64,000 nucleotides of DNA from Kocuria turfanensis (lineage in GTDB: Bacteria > Actinomycetota > Actinomycetes > Actinomycetales > Micrococcaceae), in NCBI RefSeq assembly GCF_001580365.1, contig NZ_CP014480.1, positions 806,001 to 870,000 on the forward strand. Direction: 5' to 3'. The translations under genes and the position numbers were made by a program. This document shows positions 11,191-20,502 of the stretch, piece by piece (the first letter of the stretch is position 1; each line of letters starts with the position of its first letter). The notes under the pieces are model-generated. The model saw nothing but the letters and a program-made list of their open reading frames with translations. It did no database searches and had not been told where the DNA came from.

Positions 11191-12141
11191 TCAGGCGCGC
11201 GGATGCGCCTGGCGGTACACCGCTCCGAGCCGGTCCACGGAGACGTGCGTGTAGATCTGCGTGGTGGCCACGGAGGCGTGGCCCAGCAGCTCCTGCACGG
11301 TGCGCAGGTCCGCGCCGCCGTCCACGAGGTGGGTGGCGGCGGAGTGGCGCAGCGCGTGGGGCCCGCGCGCCGCGGTGTCCGGGACCGTGCCGAGCTCGCG
11401 CTCCACCACCCGGCGGACCTGCCGGACGTCGATCCGCCCGCCCCGGAAGCCGAGGAAGAGCGCCGGCCCGCTCCCGGCCGTGGCCAGCAGCGGCCTGCGG
11501 GCCAGCCAGCTCTGCAGCGCCTCGTCCGCGGGGCGGCCGAAGGGCACGGTGCGCTGCTTGTCGCCCTTGCCGATCACGGTGAGCACCCGCCGGTGGCGGT
11601 CGAGGTCGTCGACGTCGGCGCCCGCGAGCTCGCTCACCCGCGCCCCCGTGGCGTAGAGCAGCTCCAGGAGCGCCCGGTCCCGCGCGCGCAGCGCCGCCTC
11701 GGCCTCGGTGACGGCCGGGTCGGCGGCGCGCCCGGCGAGGTCGTCGAGCAGCTCCCGCATCCCGTCGGCGGGCACGACGTCCGGGAGGTGGCGCTGCCGC
11801 CGAGGGGCCACGAGCCGCAGGCTGGGGTCGGCGCCCACGAGACCGGTGGCGGCGGCCCAGCCGAAGAAGCCGCGGACCGAGGCCGTCCAGCGGGCCATCG
11901 ACGAGCGTCCCGCGCCGCCTGCGTGCCGGGTGGCCAGCCACGCCCGGAGCATGTCCAGGTCCACGGCCGCGGGCGTGGCCACGGCGTAGCGTTCGTGCAG
12001 CCAGGCGAACAGGGCTCGCAGGTCCGAGGTGTAGGCGCCCACGGTGCGGGGACTGCGCGCCTTCTCGTGCCACAGGTGCTCCGCGTACCGCTCCAGGGCG
12101 CGGGTCACGGCCGTCGGCAGCGGGGCGGGGGCGGTGCTCAT
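11191..12141 (-). CDS. xerC: Tyrosine recombinase XerC
   Basis: Chromosome dimer resolution recombinase acting at dif with XerD. The 316-residue protein has an N-terminal SAM-like domain (about 10-100) and a C-terminal catalytic domain with the full set R168 (ATGARVSE), K192, H262 and R265 (HALRHS), H288 (LGHAS) and the nucleophile Y297 (QIYTH). The position beside dprA, as in Mycobacterium, favours XerC over a phage integrase, and no attachment site or phage gene is near. Start ATG at 12141; dprA ends 9 bases upstream, so the two are co-transcribed. Confidence 0.9.
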   Translation of the reverse strand: MSTAPAPLPTAVTRALERYAEHLWHEKARSPRTVGAYTSDLRALFAWLHERYAVATPAAVDLDMLRAWLATRHAGGAGRSSMARWTASVRGFFGWAAATGLVGADPSLRLVAPRRQRHLPDVVPADGMRELLDDLAGRAADPAVTEAEAALRARDRALLELLYATGARVSELAGADVDDLDRHRRVLTVIGKGDKQRTVPFGRPADEALQSWLARRPLLATAGSGPALFLGFRGGRIDVRQVRRVVERELGTVPDTAARGPHALRHSAATHLVDGGADLRTVQELLGHASVATTQIYTHVSVDRLGAVYRQAHPRA

Positions 12142-12150
12142 GGGGCGAGT

Positions 12151-13377
12151 CTAGCGACGGCGGCGCCAGCCCTCCTCCGACCCCTCGGCCAGCCCGCGCT
12201 CCTCGAGCCGGCGCAGTCCGCCGAGCACCTCGCGCGCGGACAGGCCGGCGACCCGCACGAGGTGGTCCGGGCGACTGCGCGCCGCCAGCGGCAGGGCGTC
12301 CAGCAGCACGCGGTCGGGCTGCGAGAGCCCGTCGACCACCGCGGCCGGCCCCTCCGCGGCGTCGGCGGGGTCGGTGGCCGCCGCGGTGGCGCCCAGCGGC
12401 TGGAGCAGCTCCAGCACCTCCTCGACGTCGGTGACCAGCACGGCGCTGCCCTCCCGGACCAGGCGGTGGCACCCGGCAGAGGTCCCCGCGAGGACGCTGC
12501 CGGGGACGGCGCCCACGGGGCGGCTGAGGCCGTCCGCGTGGTGGGCGGTGTTCTGGGCGCCCGAGCGCCACCGGGCCTCGACGACCACGGTCCCCGCCGA
12601 GAGGGCGGCGATGATCCGGTTGCGCTGCAGGAAGCGGTAGCGGCTGGGCGTGCACCCCGGCGACGCCTCGCTGAGCAGCAGCCCCGAGGCCTCGACGCCG
12701 CGGAGCAGCTCGTCGTTGCCGCGCGGATAGAGCCGGTCGATGCCGCAGGCCATGACCGAGACCGTGGGCGGGACGCCCGTGCCGGTGGCCAGAGCGGCGG
12801 TGTGGGCGGCCTGGTCGATCCCGTAGGCGCCCCCGGAGACCACGGTCCAGCCGCGCGAGGCCAGGGCACCGGCGAGGTCCAGGGCGATCCCGCGGCCGTA
12901 GCCGGAGCAGTCGCGGGAGCCGACGACGGCCACCGCCCGGCCGGCGGGGAACCGGAGCAGCCCGCGCCGGCCCCGGCCCCACAGTCCGATCGGCTGGAAC
13001 AGCCCCAGGTCCGCCAGCGCCTCCGGCCAGTCCGGGTCCTCCGGCACCGCGAACCACGCTCCGGCCCGGGCGGCCGCGGCGAGGTCCGCGGCGGGGTCCA
13101 GCCCGGCGGCGCGGCCGGCCCAGCGCTCCATCGCGCGGCGCAGGTCGACCTGCCGGGGACCGTACCCGGCCTCTGCGCCGGCCCGGACGAGGTCGGCGTG
13201 CTCGGCCGCACGGATCGTCCGTCGGCCGGCGGCGATCTCCAGGGCCGCGACCGGTCCGAGGGCGGCCAGCAGGAGCATGGCGGTGGGGTCCGTGGGCTCC
13301 ACGAGGCGGCAGAGCCCGGCGCGGGCCAGCCGCACGCCGTCACCGGCGGGTCGGGGAGCGGACGGGGCGGGGTGCAT
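12151..13377 (-). CDS. dprA: DNA-processing protein DprA
   Basis: Protein of 408 residues with a Rossmann-like DprA/Smf core: VAVVGSRDCSGYGRGIA and SGGAYGIDQAAHTAAL are the family blocks, and a C-terminal winged-helix-like domain fills the last 70 residues. DprA loads RecA on incoming single-stranded DNA during natural transformation; Micrococcus luteus is known to be transformable. It sits between comM and xerC, the usual actinobacterial arrangement. Start at the ATG at 13377. Confidence 0.93.
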   Translation of the reverse strand: MHPAPSAPRPAGDGVRLARAGLCRLVEPTDPTAMLLLAALGPVAALEIAAGRRTIRAAEHADLVRAGAEAGYGPRQVDLRRAMERWAGRAAGLDPAADLAAAARAGAWFAVPEDPDWPEALADLGLFQPIGLWGRGRRGLLRFPAGRAVAVVGSRDCSGYGRGIALDLAGALASRGWTVVSGGAYGIDQAAHTAALATGTGVPPTVSVMACGIDRLYPRGNDELLRGVEASGLLLSEASPGCTPSRYRFLQRNRIIAALSAGTVVVEARWRSGAQNTAHHADGLSRPVGAVPGSVLAGTSAGCHRLVREGSAVLVTDVEEVLELLQPLGATAAATDPADAAEGPAAVVDGLSQPDRVLLDALPLAARSRPDHLVRVAGLSAREVLGGLRRLEERGLAEGSEEGWRRRR

Positions 13378-13432
13378 GGTCGGTCCTCCTCTGGGCGGTC
13401 GGGTCGGTGCCGCGGTCGGATCAGTGCCGCGG

Positions 13433-15046
13433 TCAGGCCGGCACGAGCGAGCGGAGGTACAGGGCGGTGTCGACGTCGTCCACCGCCGGCACGCCGCGGC
13501 CGTCGAGGTCGGCGAGCGTCCAGGCGACGCGCAGCACCCGCTGGTGGCCCCGGGCCGTCAGCGCCCCCCGGTCCATCGCCCGCTCCAGCGGCGCGGTGAC
13601 GGTGCGCGGCGGCCGCAGGGGCCCGTGCAGGAGGACCGTGCCGAGCTCGGCGTTGGTGCGCAGGCCCAGCCGGCGGAGGCGTTCGGCCTGGGCGCCGCGG
13701 GCGGCGGCGACCCGGGCGGCGACGGCGGCCGTCGGCTCGGCACCGCCCGCCCCGGAGGCGAGCTCACCGTAGGAGACCTTGGGCACGGAGATCTGCAGGT
13801 CCACGCGGTCCAGGAGCGGGCCGCTGAGCTTGCCGAAGTACGACCGGCGCACCCGAGGGGTGCAGGTGCAGTCCGCTCCGCGGCCTGCGGACTGCCCGCA
13901 CGGGCAGGGGTTCGCGGCGAGCACCAGCTGGAACCGGGCCGGGTACACCGCCGAGGCCACCGCCCGGTCGATCGTCACCCGCCCGCTCTCCAGGGGCTGG
14001 CGCAGGGCGTCGATCACGCCCCGGTCGAACTCCGGCGCCTCGTCGAGGAACAGCACCCCGCGGTGGGCGCGCGAGGCGGCGCCGGGCCGCGGGATCCCCG
14101 TCCCGCCCCCGAACAGGGCCGCCGAGGACACGGTGTGGTGCGGCGCCTCGAAGGGCGGGCGCCGGATCAGCGCGGTGCGCCGCTGCGCAGGGCCGCCGAG
14201 GGAGTGGATCGCGGTGACCTCCATGGCGGCGTCGTCCTCGAGGTCGGGCAGCAGTCCGGGCAGGCGTTCGGCCAGCATCGTCTTGCCGGAACCGGGCGGG
14301 CCCACCATGAGCAGGTGGTGCCCGCCCGCGGCGGCGATCTCCAGGGCCAGCCGGCCGTCCTCCTGACCGGCGACGTCGGCGAGGTCGGGATCCGTGTGCG
14401 CCGCCGCTCCCGCGGCCGTCCCGTCCGGCGCCGTCCTGCCGGGCCCGGGGCCGCCCGGTCCGGGTGCGGACGGGGCGGCACAGGAGGGGACGGCGCCGGA
14501 GGGGTCACCGGCCGGTGCGGGGCGGCGCAGCTCCTGCGGATCGGCGCCGGCGGCGGCGAGCACCTCGGCGAGGCAGCCGTAGCCGGCCACCCGGGCGCCG
14601 GGGACCAGGGCGGCCTCGGCGGCGTTGGCCTCGAAGACGACGATCCGCTCGTGCCCGGCCCGCACCGCCGCCATGACCGCCGGCAGGATCCCGCGCACCG
14701 GGCGCAGCGCCCCGTCCAGGCCGAGCTCGGCCAGGAAGACGGTGCGGCCGGTCGCGGGCACGGACCCGGCGGCCTGCAGGGCGCTCAGCACGATGGCGAG
14801 GTCGAAGAGCGAGCCGCGCTTGGGCAGGGTCGCCGGGGTCAGGTTGACCGTGAGCTTGCGCGGGCTCAGCGGCATGCCGCTGTTGCGCGCCGCGGCCCGC
14901 AGCCGCTCGCGCGCCTCGTTGAGGGCGGCGTCCGGCAGGCCGACGATCGAGAAGGCGGGCAGGGTCTGGCCGATGTCGGCCTCGACCTCCACCATCGCCC
15001 CGTCCAGCCCCACGAGGGCCACCGCCCAGGTGCGCGCGAAGCCCAT
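13433..15046 (-). CDS. comM: YifB/ComM-family Mg chelatase-like AAA+ ATPase
   Basis: AAA+ helicase-like protein of 537 residues. The N-terminal ChlI-like domain begins MGFARTWAVALVGL; the ATPase domain has Walker A GPPGSGKTM, Walker B FLDEAPEF and the CPCG zinc-like segment typical of YifB. ComM promotes branch migration of integrated transforming DNA in proteobacteria; the actinobacterial role is inferred. The ATG at 15046 is preceded by GGAGG; the longer frame to 15226 is low-complexity. A 110-residue Pro/Gly/Ala-rich linker precedes Walker A. It is 55 bases upstream of dprA. Confidence 0.92.
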   Translation of the reverse strand: MGFARTWAVALVGLDGAMVEVEADIGQTLPAFSIVGLPDAALNEARERLRAAARNSGMPLSPRKLTVNLTPATLPKRGSLFDLAIVLSALQAAGSVPATGRTVFLAELGLDGALRPVRGILPAVMAAVRAGHERIVVFEANAAEAALVPGARVAGYGCLAEVLAAAGADPQELRRPAPAGDPSGAVPSCAAPSAPGPGGPGPGRTAPDGTAAGAAAHTDPDLADVAGQEDGRLALEIAAAGGHHLLMVGPPGSGKTMLAERLPGLLPDLEDDAAMEVTAIHSLGGPAQRRTALIRRPPFEAPHHTVSSAALFGGGTGIPRPGAASRAHRGVLFLDEAPEFDRGVIDALRQPLESGRVTIDRAVASAVYPARFQLVLAANPCPCGQSAGRGADCTCTPRVRRSYFGKLSGPLLDRVDLQISVPKVSYGELASGAGGAEPTAAVAARVAAARGAQAERLRRLGLRTNAELGTVLLHGPLRPPRTVTAPLERAMDRGALTARGHQRVLRVAWTLADLDGRGVPAVDDVDTALYLRSLVPA

Positions 15047-15282
15047 CACCGGGCCTCCGCCCGGCACGGGTACGGGCCGGGCGGAGGCCCGGTGCGGGCG
15101 CGCCCGGAACCGGGAACGATGTGCGGTCGACTGGGGTGCAGGTCGGCGGCGGCGCGCCGGCGGCGGGCGGGGCCGGGGTCGGCAGCGCGGTGCGGTGGGC
15201 TCGGGTGCATGCCGGCCATGCTCCACGGCGCGGCCCGGATCACGGAGGACCGGCAGGTCCCGCTGTGGAACAGCCCGGCGCG

Positions 15283-16548
15283 TCAGGCCGGATAGCTCCC
15301 GATGGGGAGCGAGGACGAGGGCGTGGCCGTGGGCTCCGGAGTGGGCGTGGGCGTGGCGGAGGACGTGGGACCGGCCGGGTCCGGGGAGGCCTGGGTGACC
15401 GGCTCCGGAGGCGGAGGCCAGGTCCGGCGCGCGGTGGGGCTCGAGGACGCCGACGGGGTGGGGCTGGGCGTCGCCCCCGGCGCCCCGGCGGCGGGGGCCA
15501 GGTCGTCGTCGGTGGGTGAGGGCTCGGGCTCAGGGCCCGGAGGCGGCGGAGGGGGTGGCGACGTCGGCTCCGGCGACGGTGTGGGAGCCGGTGCGCCCGT
15601 GGGCAGGGGCAACGGCTCGGCCACGGGTGCGCAGGCCGCGTTCCAGGCGGCCTGCTGCACCGGGCCGGACGGATCGGCGGCGTCGGTGCAGTCGGGCACG
15701 TACACGGGAGCAGGCCCGGGGGCGGGCTCCGGCGCGGCGGTGGGCTCGGCAGGCGGCGGGGCGGGAGGCGCGGCCGGGGGCTGGGCCGGCCGGGCCGCCG
15801 GCTGGGCCGGGGCATCGGGCGCCGGCAGCGGGTCGACGCGCTCCCGCGGGGCCGGCTCCGGGGCCCCCGCACGGTACTGGCGCTGGACGGGCCCGTGGCC
15901 GACCGGCTCCGGTAACAGGGCCCGCTCGTTCGGGTACGGGGAGAGCTCGACGTCGTCGAAGCTCAGCGGCAGGCGCTCGAAGTCGCCGATCATCAGCTCG
16001 CGGCCCTCGGCGCCGGCCGGGACGGACCCGGTGTACTGGCCGATGAGCTCGTGGGTGCGGGCGTCCAGCTCCGTGCCCTCCGCGGCGTCCAGCGGCGTGC
16101 CGTCGGCGCGCCAGAACCCGCCCTCGACGGACCGGTCGGGATCCCACTCGGCGAGCACCTCGACGGCCGGCTGGAAGGGGAACTGGCCGCCCTCGTGGCT
16201 GATCACCTTCAGGTCGTCGATCTCCACGGCGCGCGTGCCCTCGGTGTTGTCGATGTGCAGCTCGACGTAGGTGACGGGCTCGACGTGCAGATCCTTGCGC
16301 AGCTGCTCCACCTCGTCGTCCGGGGCGGGCACGGTCGGCAGGTCGAAGGAGATCACGGCGCCCTCCTCCGTGGTGAGGGCGTAGGGGCCCGGGGTCAGCC
16401 CGCTGGGGGCGGTCGTCACGGTCCCCGGCTGGGCGACGATCTCGGGCTCGTCCTCCGTCGCCGCGCCGCAGCCCGTGGCGGCCAGCGCGACGGCCGCGGC
16501 GAGGGTCGCGGCACGACGCGCGGGGGTGAGCGGTCCCGCAGCGACCAC
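15283..16548 (-). CDS. Secreted lipoprotein with long proline-rich tail
   Basis: Function not recognised. The protein of 421 residues has a 26-residue signal ending ALAATG-C27, a plausible lipobox. Residues about 30-215 look folded, with a PYALTTEEGAVISFDLPTV block. The remaining half is disordered, dominated by Pro, Ala, Ser and Thr, with an isolated Cys pair around VPDC and NAACAP. The GTG at 16548 is chosen over the ATG at 16596 because GGAGG sits 6 bases upstream and the signal peptide is cleaner. It interrupts the usual yraN-comM pairing, so it looks like a lineage-specific insertion. Probably attached to the membrane and reaching into the wall. Confidence 0.75.
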   Translation of the reverse strand: MVAAGPLTPARRAATLAAAVALAATGCGAATEDEPEIVAQPGTVTTAPSGLTPGPYALTTEEGAVISFDLPTVPAPDDEVEQLRKDLHVEPVTYVELHIDNTEGTRAVEIDDLKVISHEGGQFPFQPAVEVLAEWDPDRSVEGGFWRADGTPLDAAEGTELDARTHELIGQYTGSVPAGAEGRELMIGDFERLPLSFDDVELSPYPNERALLPEPVGHGPVQRQYRAGAPEPAPRERVDPLPAPDAPAQPAARPAQPPAAPPAPPPAEPTAAPEPAPGPAPVYVPDCTDAADPSGPVQQAAWNAACAPVAEPLPLPTGAPAPTPSPEPTSPPPPPPPGPEPEPSPTDDDLAPAAGAPGATPSPTPSASSSPTARRTWPPPPEPVTQASPDPAGPTSSATPTPTPEPTATPSSSLPIGSYPA

Positions 16549-16638
16549 AGCGCACCTCCGACGTTCTCCCGGTTGTCGACGGTTCCACAGTGGCACGTCG
16601 CGGGAGGACTGTCACGCCGGGTGCGGGCGCGTCGCGTC

Positions 16639-17007
16639 TTATTGGATCTGTTGCAGGATCTCGATCTCGGCCGCTCCGTCCTGTGCGAATGTGATTGCAA
16701 CAGCATCGACCCTGATCATCGCGGGGTCGCGGTCGTGGGCCCTCGCCCAGGCCGCCGCGAGGCGGTGCAGGCGCACCGTCTTGGCCCGCGTAATGGACTC
16801 GAAAGGATGCCCGTAACGGACGCTCGAGCGGGTCTTCACCTCCACGGCGACGACCCACTCCCCCTGCTCGGCGACGACGTCCACCTCGCCGCGGAGGCCG
16901 TCCCGGGCGGGCACCGCACGCCAGTTGCGGTCCAGGACGCGGTAGCCCAGCCCCGTCAGGTGCGCGGCCGCGAGCTGCTCACCGTGCGCTCCGAGTCCCC
17001 CGGACAC
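16639..17007 (-). CDS. YraN/UPF0102 endonuclease-like protein
   Basis: Protein of 122 residues of the YraN family, related to Holliday-junction-resolvase-like nucleases. The GEVDVVAEQG and VAVEVKTRSS blocks hold the expected acidic and lysine residues of the PD-(D/E)XK fold. The GTG at 17007 has GGAGGGG upstream. It is usually found just before comM and dprA, and here only the lipoprotein gene lies in between. Enzymatic activity of the family is poorly established. Confidence 0.88.
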   Translation of the reverse strand: MSGGLGAHGEQLAAAHLTGLGYRVLDRNWRAVPARDGLRGEVDVVAEQGEWVVAVEVKTRSSVRYGHPFESITRAKTVRLHRLAAAWARAHDRDPAMIRVDAVAITFAQDGAAEIEILQQIQ

Positions 17008-17105
17008 CCGACCCCCTCCCCGGTCCGGGACGCCGCGGACCGGGGTCCAGCATGGCCGCCGGCGGCCGCGGCGGGAGCCGCCCGCGGGCCGGTGTGCAGG
17101 GCGGG

Positions 17106-17450
17106 TCAGGAGGCCGTGGGATCTCCGGCCGCGGGTCCGGCGGCGCCGGGCACGGAGAAGGGATCCGCGTGGGCGAGCTCCTCCACGTTGACGTCCTTGA
17201 AGCTCATCACGCGCACGTGCTTCACGAACCGCGCCGAGCGGTAGACGTCCCACACCCAGGCGTCCTTGAGCTCGACGTCGAAGTAGAGCCCGGTGCGCGT
17301 CTCCACCGGGTCGATCCGCACCGAGTTGGCCAGGTAGAAGCGGCGGTCGGTCTCCACCACGAACTGGAACAGCCCGGCCACGTCCCGGTACTCGCGGTAG
17401 AGCTGCAGCTCCAGGTCCGTCTCGAAGTTCTCGAGTTCTTCGGCGCTCAT
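17106..17450 (-). CDS. DUF2469 family protein
   Basis: Acidic 114-residue protein starting MSAEELENFETDLEL, with YREYRDVAGLFQFVVETDRRFYL partly shared across Actinobacteria. Function unknown. Its ATG overlaps the rnhB stop by four bases (ATGA), so translation is coupled. The rnhB-DUF2469-yraN order is conserved in Mycobacterium. The last 20 residues are Pro/Ala/Gly-rich. Confidence 0.9.
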   Translation of the reverse strand: MSAEELENFETDLELQLYREYRDVAGLFQFVVETDRRFYLANSVRIDPVETRTGLYFDVELKDAWVWDVYRSARFVKHVRVMSFKDVNVEELAHADPFSVPGAAGPAAGDPTAS

Positions 17451-18208
17451 GTCGTCTCGTCTCCGCTCGTGCTCGGCCCGGCGGCGGCCGCCGGCCGGGT
17501 CAGCCGCCAGCTCAGCCGGTGGTGGGGCGTGGGGCCGCCCTCCTCGAGAGCCGCGCGGTGCCCTGCGGCACCGTAGCCCTTGTTGTTCTCCCAACCGTAC
17601 TGCGGCCAGGCCCCGGAGAGCTCGCGCATGATCCCGTCCCGCTCCACCTTCGCCAGCACGCTGGCCGCGGCCACGCTCGCGCACGTCAGGTCCGCCTTGA
17701 CCCGGGTCACGACCGTCCCGGTCCAGACGGGCTCGTCCGCGGCGGCGGGGGCGTCGAAGAGGGACGGGGCCGCGGCCGCGGACAGCCAGTCGTGCCGTCC
17801 GTCCAGGAGCACGACGTCCGGGGCGGCGCCGCCTCGGGCCGCCGCGGCCAGGGCGCGCTGCCCGGCCAGGCGCAGCGCGCCCGTCAGCCCCAGCCCGTCG
17901 ATCTCCTGCGGGGAGGCGTGGCCCACACCGCTGGCGGCGCACCAGGAGCGGATCCGCGGGACGAGGGCCTCGCGGCGGGCGGGGCTCAGCAGCTTGCTGT
18001 CCCGCAGCCCGGGGATCCCGCGTGCCGTGCCGGGGTGCAGGACCACCACCCCGGCCGTGACCGGGCCGGCCAGGGCGCCGCGGCCGACCTCGTCCATGCC
18101 GCCCACCCGATGGGCGCCGCCCTCCTGGAGGGATCGCTCGACGGCGAGGCCGGGGGCCCGTCCCGGGGGCCCGGCCGGTGGCCGCGCCGTGCGGGGCTCA
18201 GGAGCCAC
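17447..18208 (-). CDS. rnhB: Ribonuclease HII
   Basis: Removes ribonucleotides from RNA-DNA hybrids. The 253-residue protein has the active-site motif GMDEVGRGALAGP with D39/E40, the VLLDG aspartate near 137 and the SVLAKVERD segment. It has a 35-residue Arg/Pro-rich N-terminal extension before the first motif, so a later start is possible. Overlaps the lepB end by 11 bases and the DUF2469 start by 4. Confidence 0.94.
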   Translation of the reverse strand: MAPEPRTARPPAGPPGRAPGLAVERSLQEGGAHRVGGMDEVGRGALAGPVTAGVVVLHPGTARGIPGLRDSKLLSPARREALVPRIRSWCAASGVGHASPQEIDGLGLTGALRLAGQRALAAAARGGAAPDVVLLDGRHDWLSAAAAPSLFDAPAAADEPVWTGTVVTRVKADLTCASVAAASVLAKVERDGIMRELSGAWPQYGWENNKGYGAAGHRAALEEGGPTPHHRLSWRLTRPAAAAGPSTSGDETT

Positions 18209-19136
18209 CGGCGGACCCGGCCGGGATGTCGGCGAAGACGTCGTCCGGGTTCTGCAGCCACTGGAAGCGGTCGAGCGGCCAGGCGATGACGAACGCGGTG
18301 CCGACCACGTCGTCGTGGCTGATGAACGCGCTGTCCTCGATGATCTCCGAGAAGTGGACCCGCGAGTCGGCGGACGCGTCGCGGTGGTCGCCCATCACGA
18401 AGTAGTGGTCCTGCGGGACGACGATGTCGAAGGGGATGTCCGAGGGCGCGGAGCCGGGGTACAGATAGCCGCCCTCCTCGAGGGCCTGCCCGTTGACGGT
18501 GACCCGCCCCGAACCGTCGCAGCACGCCACCTGGTCGCCGCCGACCCCGATGACGCGCTTGATCAGGTGCTGGTCGGTGCGGTCGGGCAGCACGCCGACG
18601 AAGGCGAGGGCGTCGTAGACGGCGTCCGCCGGCCCCCCGCCGCTGTCCGGCTGGGCGGGCAACCACCCCTTCGCGTCCTCGAAGACCACGATGTCCCCCC
18701 GCTCGAGCGGGCCGAAGGTGGGTTCGACGACGTTGACGAAGATCCGGTCGTTGAGCTGGAGGGTGTTCTCCATGGATCCGGACGGGATGTAGAAGCCCCG
18801 CACCAGGAGGGTCTTGACCACGAAGGCGATGAGCACGGCCCAGACCAGCACGAGCACGATCTCCCGGACCGAGCCCCAGAACGTGTCCGGGCGCTGCTTG
18901 CGCGATCGTCCCGCGCCCGAGCGGCGGCCGCGCCGCGACGTGGATCCCCGGTCGAGGTCGGTGCCCTCGGCGTCCGCGCCGGGGTCCTGCGCGGCTGTGG
19001 CGGAGTCCTCCGGCGGCACGGTGGAGGCCGTCGGAGGCGTGCCGGGGGCCTCCGCGGCGGGAAGGGCGGCGTCGCCGGTGGCGCCCCGGCTCTCGCGGGG
19101 CGCGCCGTCACCGGCGGTCGGGGTCCTGTCGGCCAA
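18198..19136 (-). CDS. lepB: Type I signal peptidase (first of two)
   Basis: Membrane serine protease that removes signal peptides. The 312-residue protein has a disordered Pro/Thr/Ala-rich cytoplasmic N-terminus of about 90 residues, one membrane helix (IVLVLVWAVLIAFVVKTLLV), the catalytic Ser in IPSGSMENTL and the catalytic Lys in HLIKRVIGVGGD. GDHRDASADSR is the conserved box E. A second lepB lies directly upstream; tandem signal peptidases between rplS and rnhB are also known from Streptomyces. Confidence 0.94.
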   Translation of the reverse strand: MADRTPTAGDGAPRESRGATGDAALPAAEAPGTPPTASTVPPEDSATAAQDPGADAEGTDLDRGSTSRRGRRSGAGRSRKQRPDTFWGSVREIVLVLVWAVLIAFVVKTLLVRGFYIPSGSMENTLQLNDRIFVNVVEPTFGPLERGDIVVFEDAKGWLPAQPDSGGGPADAVYDALAFVGVLPDRTDQHLIKRVIGVGGDQVACCDGSGRVTVNGQALEEGGYLYPGSAPSDIPFDIVVPQDHYFVMGDHRDASADSRVHFSEIIEDSAFISHDDVVGTAFVIAWPLDRFQWLQNPDDVFADIPAGSAGGS

Positions 19137-19208
19137 TGCTCTCGTCCTTCCTGGGCGGGCGCCCGCGGGCGCCCGCGGGCGCCCGGTTCCGGATCCGTGC
19201 GGATCGCG

Positions 19209-19889
19209 TCAGAGCTGCCCGGCCCGGTCCAGGGGCCAGAGGACAGCAACAGGTTCTCCGATGACCTTATCCGCTCGGACCAGCCCGCCACCGGGCGCGC
19301 CGAGCAGACTGCGCGAGTCGACCGACACCGAGCGGTGGTCGCCCATGAGCCAGAGCCGGCCCTCGGGGACCACGGCGGTGAACTCGATCTCGCTCGGGCG
19401 GTCCCCCTCCCGGACGTAGTCCTCGGTGATCTCCTCGCCGTTGACCACCAGACGTCCGGAGGGGCCGCAGCAGGAGACCGTGTCCCCGGGCGTGCCCAGC
19501 ACGCGCTTGAGGTAGACGCTGTCGGAGCCGGCCAGCCCGGTCCACCGGCCGAGGCTCTGCAGGCCCTGGACCGGCCAGGGATCGTCGCTGCGCAGCGGTG
19601 CGAAGCTGCCGCGGCCGTCGAAGACCACCAGGTCGCCGCGCTCGGGCTCCGTCCCGTGGCGGAGCTTGCCCACCAGCACCCGGTCCCCGGGTTCCACGGT
19701 GGGCTGCATCGAGTCCGAGCCGATCCAGTACACGTCCACGACGAAGGCGCGCAGCACTCCGGCGACGAGCGCCGCGACGAGCAGGGCGAGGACGACGGAA
19801 CGCCAGCCCCGAGTGCGGAGCTGGCGTTCTCGCCGTACGGCGTGGGACCCGGTGTTGTGCGGGTCCCGCGCCCGGGTTCCGGTGGGCAC
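19209..19889 (-). CDS. lepB: Type I signal peptidase (second of two)
   Basis: Protein of 226 residues with one N-terminal membrane helix (VVLALLVAALVAGVLRAFVV), catalytic Ser in IGSDSMQPTV, catalytic Lys in YLKRVLGTPGD and the GDHRSVSVDSR box. The GTG at 19889 is chosen because it follows the rplS stop; a longer frame would run through rplS. Sequence differs enough from the neighbouring copy that the duplication is old. Both copies share a CC pair (ACCDG and SCCGPSG) in the outer domain. Confidence 0.92.
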   Translation of the reverse strand: MPTGTRARDPHNTGSHAVRRERQLRTRGWRSVVLALLVAALVAGVLRAFVVDVYWIGSDSMQPTVEPGDRVLVGKLRHGTEPERGDLVVFDGRGSFAPLRSDDPWPVQGLQSLGRWTGLAGSDSVYLKRVLGTPGDTVSCCGPSGRLVVNGEEITEDYVREGDRPSEIEFTAVVPEGRLWLMGDHRSVSVDSRSLLGAPGGGLVRADKVIGEPVAVLWPLDRAGQL

Positions 19890-19905
19890 GGGAGCGCGCG
19901 CCGTC

Positions 19906-20304
19906 CTACTTGCCGGACTTGCCGGACTTGCCGGACTTGTTCGACTTGGTGGTGGCGGTGTTGTCCCGCTTCTCGCGGATGCGAGCGGCCTTGCCGTGGC
20001 GGTCGCGCATGTAGTAGAGCTTCGCGCGACGGACGTCACCGCGGGTGAGGACCTCGATCTTGTCGATGACCGGGGAGTGCACCGGGAAGGTGCGCTCCAC
20101 GCCCACGCCGAAGGAGACCTTGCGGACGGTGAAGGTCTCGTGCACGCCGGCGCCCTGGCGGCCGAGCACGAAGCCCTTGAAGACCTGCACGCGCGAGCGG
20201 TTGCCCTCGACGATGTTCACGTGCACGTTGAGGGTGTCGCCCGGACGGAAGTCGGGGACGTCGCTGCGCAGGGACTTGGCGTCGAGCTGGTCGAGGATGT
20301 TCAT
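19906..20304 (-). CDS. rplS: 50S ribosomal protein L19
   Basis: Ribosomal protein at the interface of the two subunits; 132 residues starting [19 protein letters not shown]. The core [18 protein letters not shown] is typical. The C-terminal tail ends in three SGK repeats from a 9-base DNA repeat and is lysine-rich. Flanked by trmD upstream and lepB downstream, as usual. Confidence 0.97.
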   Translation of the reverse strand: MNILDQLDAKSLRSDVPDFRPGDTLNVHVNIVEGNRSRVQVFKGFVLGRQGAGVHETFTVRKVSFGVGVERTFPVHSPVIDKIEVLTRGDVRRAKLYYMRDRHGKAARIREKRDNTATTKSNKSGKSGKSGK

Positions 20305-20502
20305 GGTGTCTCTCCTGGTGAACGCCGCAGGTCGCTCACGTGGGTCGGCACGGATCCGTGCTGCGGCCCGGGCGGTGCCCGGTCCGGGTGCGGAATCCGC
20401 AAGACGTGGTGGCCGGGCCCCCGAAGGAGGGTTCCCGGGTGTCCTGCTGTTGGTCGCTCATCCCCCTGCGGCAGGGGCGTGCCCAGCAGACACAGCTGGT
20501 CA
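20305..20502 (-). promoter_or_regulatory. rplS leader region
   Basis: 198 bp between trmD and rplS. CCCCT and AGGGG arms (20463-20477) make a small hairpin, nested in an outer TGCTG/CAGCA pairing (20445-20449 and 20484-20488). This suggests a folded leader for rplS, but the structure is short and no known leader family was recognised. Confidence 0.25.

Noticed and set aside
11191..12141. Phage or island integrase at the xerC position
   Set aside because: The protein is of XerC length and position, beside dprA, with no attachment repeats or phage genes nearby.
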